DNA of 64,000 bases. Source: Xylogone sp. PMI_703. Lineage: Eukaryota > Ascomycota > Leotiomycetes. The notes under the pieces are model-generated. The model saw only the letters and a program-made list of their open reading frames with translations. It searched no databases and was not told the DNA's origin. The stretch is from NCBI GenBank assembly GCA_021399445.1, contig JAJTUQ010000005.1, forward strand, positions 3,782,001 through 3,846,000, given 5' to 3'. Every line of letters begins with the position of its first letter. Within the stretch, counting starts at the first letter, position 1. The position numbers and the translations under genes were made by a program. Below, piece after piece: positions 56,401 through 64,000 of this stretch.

Positions 56401-59400
56401 CAGTAATTATCCGATAGTGTTCTGTAGTCGTAACGAGTGCAGTACCGGTACAGTAGACGACTGCATCAGTTAGAAGCAGCCCTACCGTGGCGAGACAGTA
56501 GTCCTCTGCGCTGGGAAACCGCCTGGTTCGTCGATGCTGGAATTTGTCGCAGCTCGAGCAGAAATCGAGGACCGACTGGCTCGCGCGTTGGGGGGGGAGC
56601 TGCAGTCGTCCCGTATGCAACCGTAGCATACATGATCGCGGCAGTAGTAAGTAGCAGCAGCAGCAGCCGTGGATGAGCTTGAACCCGGGCGCTTACTGTA
56701 AATCAAATCTGCACCAGAGCACATGCATGGAGCGGTACAGTACTGCGTATGGGCAGCAGCATTGCAGCAGAGCATTGCAGCAAGCCAGAAGGCACGCAAG
56801 CACGACGATTCCACCCGCAACATTTTCATTGTGGCCCACCACCGCTGGCTCAGAGTGCATCCGTTTCCACGCTCCATTGTTTCCGGGCCGTCATCGCTGC
56901 TACCAGGGAAAAAAAATTATATTATGGTACCGTGTGCAATAATGCAGAGCAGAACGGAACAGGACAAGACAAAGACAGGACACACAAGTGCGGAGAAAGA
57001 CAGAAAGCGAGAACGAGATAGTAGCAACGACAATGATATTGGGCAGCATTTCAGAGACATTCTCAGAAACATCTTGATGCTATTCGTACGCCGTGACTGT
57101 TCCCGTGTACTTGGACACCCTCCCCTGGCAGCCGATCCCCCAAAGTTCTCCGCCCACAATGATAATCTCTAGCAACCGGCCGCGCAACTCGTGGTCGCAA
57201 CAAACCGGCAACTCACTCACTTCAATTGAAACATCCTTTTTTTCCCTTTCCTCTGGGGGCCAGGCCAGAAGTTGGTGTGTGTCCAGGAAAAAAAGGCAGC
57301 TAACCCTACCCTCCGTTTCCCGGGTCTATTTTCGAGTCTGACATGCTCTCCCAGCCGGACAGGGAATCAATCACTTGAGCAACGAAAAGGACGGACAGGA
57401 ATGTTGAGCAAAGAGGGTGTCGTGAGAGCAGCGGACAGTCCGCATTGGCTGGGGCTGGGTTGCCAAAACCCACCGCGGCCACCACCCCTCCTCCCTGAGA
57501 CGTGCCGACACACACATTTGCTGCCGGCCCTCACATGCTCCCCCTTCTTCTGCGACTGCATCTTCCCATTACCCTAAGGCCTGAGAGAGAGGGAGAGAGG
57601 GAGAAAAAGGTGTCCATGGACTTCCTGGACCTTCTGCTGAGGAGGAGCGAGAAAAAAGATGTGGATGAACTAGACTGCTTGTCCGTTTCACCTCCCGTTG
57701 CATGCTGGATGCTGGGACCGCGTGTGGTACCGCAGCGCGATTTCCCCCTACGTCCTGTACTGTACGATCTGGTGGTACGGTGGTGCGTACTACTGTAATG
57801 CACCGTTCGGTATATTGGATTGTATGGAGGATATTGTACAGTACTGTACGGTATTTTGCGCCGACGCAAGCAGCAGCAGCCCAGATCGGATTCGCCATGT
57901 GCCTGCAGTGGGCCCCTTTTCTCTGCTCACCCTACTGCTGCGGTGTAATATTTTTTTCCTTCCTGCTCTTGCGCACGCGGAGCTTGGCCCAGAGCGAGGA
58001 GGCCCCCAAGATGTCATTCTGCAGACTATGGGAGATGAGCAGCATTGCAGCCGCTGCTGGTGCTGGCGGCCATCGGAGAGCGAGTGAGCAGAGAGCGCGC
58101 GAGAAGGAGAGAGGACGAAAGACGAGGAGAGGGACACTGTGGCTCAGGCGCGGTAGGCTGGTAGCTCAGCCTTGGGAGGCTTGGACCAGTGGAGAGGAGG
58201 GGAGCTTGCTTGGGGGGAGGTGCTTTCCACGCTTTCATTGTGTGGGAAGACGCTTTGGGAGTCATCCGGACAAATGACGGCCAACCCCTTGTCCAGGAAT
58301 TGTTTTGGGGTCAGCCACACCCCCGACTGAGACCCAGACCCAGCACTGATGGTCTTGTACCGGTTCTGGTGCACCATCCTGCGTAGGGGGGGCCCATCAT
58401 TCGATCACAGCGACGTGCCTTCTGCTGCACCTGCTTCCGCCTGGGACTGTCGGCCACCGGGCTCTCTGGCCCCAGGATGTCCTAGTGGACTGTTCACGAA
58501 GGGGGGAGGGGTGTCGGCGTGTGAGTGAGAGCCGGGCCGCAGAGGCATTAATGCACCTTTAGCTCAACACCCCCCCTACAGCTAGGTGCTAGACTCTCAC
58601 TAGATTAGGCAGACAGCCACGCCAATAAGCCGCTAGCACCACAATCGTGACGGTCGCAGTCATTCGCTCAACTCACTCTGTGCGTTCTACTGACACTCCC
58701 AGCCTGGGGCCGCCACACCCCTTCTCACCCAAGCCCCCTGCTTCCACTCTCCCCAAGCACAGCCAGTGTGTGGTACTCTCGTACTAGGGGGAAAGAAGGC
58801 ATCTGGCGCAGGAAACCACTCACCCCTCCAATGTCTCTCTCTCTTCCTCTAGGCTCCGACTTCTTAAAAATAAAAAGCGACATATATATATAAAGCTGCA
58901 CCGCGCTCCCCTCGACCACTTACACGTCTTCCTCTCCACTGCTTCCCACCAGTCAGTCGTCCTTCCGAGACTCAGTCCATATCCGCGTGCGCGCTCCCAT
59001 CTCACCTGCAGCAGCCTATCACTCACTCTTCCGCGGGCTGGGTCACCTTCGCCTAGCACACTTACTTACATACCTACACACACACACACTTCCTCTCTCT
59101 CACGCACACGGATTCTACACAACCCTCACGCATTCGCATATAAACCTGCCGCGCACCCGCTCCTGTCGCATCAGCTCCTGCATCCGCAAGCAGCACACGC
59201 GACGACGACTCTGCCGTCCATTGTTCACCTGCCGATTGATTGTTAAAGGGAAACCTAGCCGTCGGTCTTTGTTCGCCCTTTCAAGACCTCACCCGTCGTC
59301 CTCACTCTGCGCCCAACATATATGAGTTCTCCATGTCTCGCCGGCACCGCATAGATTCTCACGTTCGATCAATCTTTGTTCCGGAATTCGGGGACTGACA

Positions 59401-59638
59401 CAATCTCGCGAGACTCACGCTGCGCAGGAAGACCTCCAAGCAACCGATTATAAAACACTTGACGATATCCACCACCACCGCTCGCAAAGTACGAGAACCA
59501 GCTTTCTTCTGGTCCCGCAGAGGCACTCAGCTGCTGCGACCAACACCACCAGCCGATTTCGAAGATCGAAACATCCACTCCGCCGAAGCAATTCCATCAG
59601 GAAGACCAGGAAGATCAGCAAGAACACCACCAGTCACC
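53459..59638. other. 6.2-kb region without supported protein genes
   Basis: Rich in short tandem tracts (GGTCTT, GAGA, CA), TACTGTA/GTACAG motifs and self-complementary GTAC blocks, especially at 55400-57900. GC content and purine/pyrimidine asymmetry change several times. Overlapping frames at 55.6-58.4 kb reach 191 codons but are low in conserved features and lie on both strands at once. From about 59000 the sequence becomes pyrimidine-rich, as in a long leader for the gene at 59639. Two TACGGAGT octamers lie at 54579 and 54654. A long promoter or a non-coding transcript is possible. Confidence 0.5.
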
Positions 59639-60820
59639 ATGTGTGTCACCAACATCTACGTCGACCGCTACCCTAACGGGCGCGAAGTCGAGTTCAGGCA
59701 GACGACGCTCTGCCAATATGGCGTGCCTGGCAGGCCTTGCCAGTCCCTGACCACGCTGGAGAACCCAGTGCGCAAGATCCAGTACGGCGAGCTGAGCACC
59801 GAATACATCCTCACCCAGCCTGCCTTCACCCAGACGCCGCCGCGCTCGCCCGGCGGATCGAACCACCGCTACTCGGGCGGTGATACAGGTTCAGAAGATG
59901 GTCAGCGGCGTCGGCGCAGTCGGCGCATGAGCTTTGCGGTGGACGTGGGCCTGGGGAAGAAGCTGCCCACGAAGCAGCATCGCAAGGAGCGCATTGTCAT
60001 TGTGGATTCGCCTCCGACTCCTCAGACTCCACCGCAGAACTTCCGCCAGACTTTCACGGCACCATCATCGCCCAATCCATCACCCTTTATTATCGATAGC
60101 AGCCCGCGCGGGCCCATCATTGTCGACGAGCGACCTCTCCGGAACCGCAACAGAAGCAGTAGCAGCAACAACGTCAACAGTAACAATGCTACCACCACGG
60201 GCACTTCTGCTGCCACCAATGGCACCAGCGCACCACGCCCCTCTTCGGTAGAGGCTGTGATTGGTGAGCGCTTCCCACTGCGCCGATCGCGATCTCGACC
60301 CGATTTTGAATCGCCTTCCAGCTCGCACACCAGCTTTGACTCGCGCGCTCGTCGTGAGGCGGAAGAGGAGGAACAACGTCGCGAGCGGCAGCGTCAGGAG
60401 CGTCAGGAGGAAGAAGAGGAAGCAGCCCGGCGACGAGCCGAGCGCATTGCGGCGCAAGACGAGGAGATTCGTCGTCGCCCAGCCATCCCTATCCCTCCCA
60501 AGCCGCTCCGTCAGCGCGAGTTCCTCCGGCCGGTCGTCAGCCAGTCCACAGTGCTCAGCAACAATGTTGTGGATGATCGGCGCTTGCAGGAGCGGCTAGA
60601 AGCGGCCGCGGCCGAGAGACGACGGCTCGAGGAGAAGGAGAAGGAGAAGGAGAAGGAGGAGCGCGAGCGGCTTATCCGCCTAGGCAGGGAAGCCGAGCAG
60701 GAAGAAGCCCAGAGACGGCGCCTGCGAGAGCGACAGCTGCCAGGAAGGCGATTCTCGGTTGGTCCCGGCCACCGACGACACCGGATCTTATACGACGATG
60801 GGGTTTATCGCTGGGAATAA
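59639..60820 (+). CDS. Charged, disordered fungal protein of unknown function
   Basis: One exon, 393 aa, starting MCVTNIYVDRYPNGREVEFRQTTLC at the only ATG of a frame open from 59459. The N-terminal 60 residues are Cys-containing and ordered-looking; then comes the block RKERIVIVDSPPTPQTPPQNF, followed by TAPSSPNPSPFIID and PIIVDERPLR. The C-terminal half is a long Glu/Arg coiled coil (REAEEEEQRRERQRQERQ, EEKEKEKEKEERERLIR). I recall conserved proteins of filamentous fungi with the same MC-x-TNIY start and SPPTPxTPP motif, but know no function. Codon use is strongly GC-ending, and its neighbourhood is a long non-coding domain, which suggests complex regulation. Confidence 0.85.
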   Translation: MCVTNIYVDRYPNGREVEFRQTTLCQYGVPGRPCQSLTTLENPVRKIQYGELSTEYILTQPAFTQTPPRSPGGSNHRYSGGDTGSEDGQRRRRSRRMSFAVDVGLGKKLPTKQHRKERIVIVDSPPTPQTPPQNFRQTFTAPSSPNPSPFIIDSSPRGPIIVDERPLRNRNRSSSSNNVNSNNATTTGTSAATNGTSAPRPSSVEAVIGERFPLRRSRSRPDFESPSSSHTSFDSRARREAEEEEQRRERQRQERQEEEEEAARRRAERIAAQDEEIRRRPAIPIPPKPLRQREFLRPVVSQSTVLSNNVVDDRRLQERLEAAAAERRRLEEKEKEKEKEERERLIRLGREAEQEEAQRRRLRERQLPGRRFSVGPGHRRHRILYDDGVYRWE

Positions 60821-62239
60821 ATGATGTATTTGATGGGTCTTATGTAGTTTAGCTTTTTCTTATTCGGGTTTTGTTTTCTTATTTTTGGTCAACGGCTGTT
60901 TTTTTTCCCGGATTAGCTTATCATTTTGGTTTTCTTTCTCTTTTTGGGAGGATACCATCAATACGTTGTAGATTAGAATAAACCATCACGATCTTTTTCA
61001 CCCCAGCTCTAATACTCTTTGCCTCTTCAATGCAGAACGTGACTATACTGTGACTTGCCACCTCTATTAACATACTTCTATAACAGAGTTGCGATCATGA
61101 GAATTAAGTTGTGCAAATAATTAATCAATCAACTGGAAGATGTAAATAAACAAGTGATGCATGCAATTAGTCCAACCCCGCGCAGTTCGTTTATCGCGTG
61201 GCATTGTCGTTGTCGCCTCGTCGCACTCGTCGCGCGATCGGCTATCTTAGCGGCGGACGCTCCCCGCAAATCGCTGATACATTCCCGCAATGCGTCTTAG
61301 GCGGGGGAAATCTACCGGTTCGTGTACCCGGAATAATGCACTATACGTTCACAGGTACGAATAATATCAGTGTGAAAAAGGTACTGGTGCTCGGTACCGA
61401 GATACTTCTTCTCTCATATGTATGCACCGCCGGTAACGATGTCGGAATTTCCACAGCACCACTGTGCTTGAGGTCGGACGCGGGGCGGGAAAGGCTAGCG
61501 GAACTATTCCGTACGAGTCATCAACCCATCAACCGTCGTTTGCCCATTCTTCCTAGCAGGCAGCAGAATCATAGATGTTGGAGGAGGAGAAGGTAGAGTG
61601 TAGAAGGTGGGGCACCTTGCCAAAATGCCCCGAAGTACCAGTACGAGCACGGGTATCTATCCTCCTCTCCCTCAAAAGCCCCTCCAGAAGCGAAATGTAG
61701 CTACATCTTCTTAAACTCTTTCCCTTTACCCTGCATCCGCATCCAGTGGGATTAAACCGAGCAAACAAGCACACAGTAGTTTCAGAGACCCCGGAATTTC
61801 TTAATCCCGGCCAATCTGCGTTCAGCGGGCTACTCCCTTCTCTTGCTGATTAACAGTACTGACAGAAACCGTGCGGAAAAGGGGAGATGGCGGGGTCCCC
61901 TTGGAGTCACTGTCCCACCTGCCGAATAACGGAGCCGTCACTTGAGGAGATCTCCACGTCCCTCTTTGCTTGGGGTTCTTAATTTACCCCTCCATTCATT
62001 GATTCAAAACATGGGGGAGGGCACCTCTTGTGAAAACATCCTACATCTATATCATTGCATCCATTTTTGCAATACTATTGCGGGATCCTGAGGAGAGGGA
62101 TTGCAGCTTCTTTTTAAGTATTGGGAAGCCCATTGCTCGCTCTTTTTCTGAACTGCTCTCTGTTGTTGCTCTCCCGTTCTTTAGTTCCAGGGCTTTCATA
62201 AATTAGAATTCCCCAGAACATCATATCGAAATCGCAAAC
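60821..62239. other. Intergenic between the charged protein and the ThDP enzyme
   Basis: Downstream T-rich 3' flank, then mixed sequence with a likely leader for the gene at 62240. The 132-codon plus frame at 61198 has no recognised feature. Confidence 0.5.
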
Positions 62240-64000
62240 ATGTACACGGCGTCGTTTGCTTTCTTCGAGGCCCTATGGGTAAGCTGCTCCTGTAGTACTA
62301 GTGGTTGGCATAGGAGAATATTTTTGCTGAAGCTCATTGCTAAAATAATCACAGGAGGCCGGCGTCACCCATTGCTTCGTCAATCTGGGCTCAGACCATC
62401 CCAGCATCATCGAGGCCATGGTGCAGGGCCAGCAGGAGAGAAAGGATCGATTTCCCCGCATCATCACATGTCCTACTGAGGTATCTTGCACCTGAAAACC
62501 ATAATCCTTCCTGCCATTTGGCAGTCACTTACTAACGTACCTACAGATGGTTGCACTCTCAATGGCTGATGGCTATGCTCGCCTCACCCGGAAGCCCCAG
62601 TGTGTCATTGTCCATGTTGATGTAGGCACTCAAGCTCTCGGTGCCGGTATGCATAACGCCCATGTTGGACGAGCACCAGTCTTGATATTTGCTGGATTAT
62701 CGCCGTACACCCTCGAAGGAGAGATGCGTGGATCCCGAACGGAATACATCCACTGGTTACAGGATGCACCGGACCAGAAACTGATAGTCGCCCAGTATTG
62801 TAGGTACACGGGCGAGTTCAAGACTGGCAAGAATGTTAAGCAGATGGTCAACAGAGCCCTGCAGTTTGCTCGGAGTGACCCAGCTGGTCCGGTGTACCTG
62901 TGCGGTGCCAGAGAGGTGATGGAGGAGGAGATAGAGCCCTACCAGCTTTCACAGGAGCAATGGGCCCCAATAGAGCCGTCTGCACTGTCAGAAACTGCTG
63001 TGAAGACAATTTCGGAAGCTCTCGTAGGGGCAAAAGAACCGCTAGTCGTCACTGGCTACAGCGGACGGAACCATGCGACAGTGCCGGAGTTGGTCAAGCT
63101 CGCTGATACCATAAAGGGTCTTCGAGTCCTAGATACCGGAGGAAGTGATATGTCATTCCCTGCCAACCATCGCAGTTGGCTTGGTCTCCGATACGGTGTT
63201 CATAAAGCTATTGAAACGGCTGATGTGATACTCGTTATTGATTGTGGTGAGTAGGATGTCACAACGGCAATCTTTCTTTCTCACCTCCCTTTAAAAAACC
63301 TCAACCTGATCATTCTAACAATCCCAAGATGTCCCTTGGATTCCTACACAATGCCGCCCTTCCAAGACCGCCAAGATATTCCACATTGATATCGACCCCC
63401 TGAAGTCCATGCCCGTCTTCTACATCGAAGCACAGGCTCGCTATCGAGCAGAGAGTTTCACAGCACTCAACCAGCTCAACAAGTACATCTCTACGTCCGG
63501 ACTTACAAAGCAACTTACCACAGGAGATTTTGATCAACGATGGAACATCCTAGCAGAGCAACATAAATCTCGCATTGCCGAAATCGCTGAAGCTGCAAAA
63601 CCCAAGGACGACGGGTCGTTTGGCACGGGGTATCTGTGTCAGTTACTACGTAAACTAGCACCCGAGGATACAATCTTTGCCATCGAGGCAGTCACAAACT
63701 CTTTCGGAGTGCACGATAATATCCAAGCCACCCTCCCTGGCTCCTGGATCAACTGTGGCGGTGGTGGACTTGGCTGGTCAGGAGGCGGAGCTCTCGGTAT
63801 CAAGTTGGCTTCGGACTTCGAGAACGGGGGGTCAAACAAGGGCAAGATGGTAGTCCAAATCGTGGGCGATGGGACGTACCTCTTCTCCTTCCCAAGCAGC
63901 GTGTACTGGATTTCCCAACGATACAAGATTCCAGTTCTGACCATAGTATTAAATAACAAAGGTAAATCTTTTTATCTCATGATCCCGTGGAAATGAGTAC
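62240..64000 (+). CDS. ThDP-dependent enzyme (acetolactate synthase/benzoylformate decarboxylase family), 5' part
   Basis: Visible exons are 62240-62278, 62355-62480, 62547-63246 and 63329-63961; the gene runs off the right edge, after GTAAATC begins an intron at 63962. The N-terminal pyrimidine domain has EAGVTHCFVNLGSDHPSIIEA and CPTEMVALSMADGYARL with the activating Glu. The middle domain has DTGGSDMSFPANHRSW and IDCDVPWIP, and the pyrophosphate-binding GDGTYLFSFPSSVYW...VLNNKG opens the third domain. The family covers acetolactate synthase-like, oxalyl-CoA and benzoylformate decarboxylases; no sign of catalytic FAD binding decides among them, so the substrate is open. It lacks a visible mitochondrial presequence. 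Confidence 0.9.

Noticed and set aside
55600..58400. Several long frames on both strands, up to 191 codons
   Set aside because: They overlap each other on opposite strands in biased-composition DNA, show no domains, and lack introns or start contexts like those of neighbours.

Overview
The window is nuclear DNA of a filamentous ascomycete (Pezizomycotina), most probably a eurotiomycete. Support: about two dozen protein genes with many short introns (roughly 45-85 nt) of the GTANGT...CTAAC...YAG type, on both strands and without operons; a SET9 H4K20 methyltransferase; an Akr1-type ankyrin/DHHC palmitoyltransferase; and an ECM14 pseudo-carboxypeptidase carrying Lys where active enzymes have Glu. 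The order is inferred from protein flavour, and the species cannot be named from the sequence.

Layout. 0-6 kb: the 3' end of a hexapeptide acetyltransferase, a TMEM170-family membrane protein, a DDR48-like Tyr/Gly/Ser/Asn repeat protein and a MITE. 5-13 kb: spliceosomal cwc15 and exosome RRP45 (divergent), a CLC chloride channel/transporter, a second copy of the same MITE family and an IAH1-type esterase. 14-22 kb: a protein with a degenerate retropepsin-like domain, an isochorismatase-fold hydrolase, bifunctional thiamine-phosphate synthase/thiazole kinase THI6, and eIF5. 22-33 kb: TTI1, AKR1, SRP receptor beta (SRP102), a small ORF, a local duplication and ECM14. 33-43 kb: a Sec7-PH Arf GEF, SRP72 and a PAP2-type membrane protein. 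43-51 kb: a gene-poor stretch with microsatellites and an unusual tRNA-Ser(GCT) gene, then SET9, mitochondrial uL14 (MRPL38), RPB9 and a Pin1/Ess1 prolyl isomerase. 51-64 kb: a fused LrgA-LrgB membrane protein, a 6.2-kb stretch without convincing genes, a charged fungal protein of unknown function, and the 5' part of a ThDP-dependent enzyme running off the right edge.

Most genes are unrelated housekeeping functions. Loose links are SRP102 with SRP72 (signal-recognition pathway) and THI6 with a ThDP-using enzyme; neither pair is close enough to imply co-regulation.

The most remarkable object is the tRNA-Ser(GCT) gene at 44980-45111 (minus). Every arm of a class II tRNA pairs, and a poly-T Pol III terminator follows, but the T-loop is split between its second and third base by 51 nt that look exactly like a fungal spliceosomal intron (GTAAGT, CTAAC, CACAG). 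Removing it restores a perfect T-arm and B box. I do not know of a described nuclear tRNA gene with such an intron. Exon coordinates for all multi-exon genes were derived by hand from splice consensus, reading phase and expected protein sequence, and nearly all close exactly in frame.
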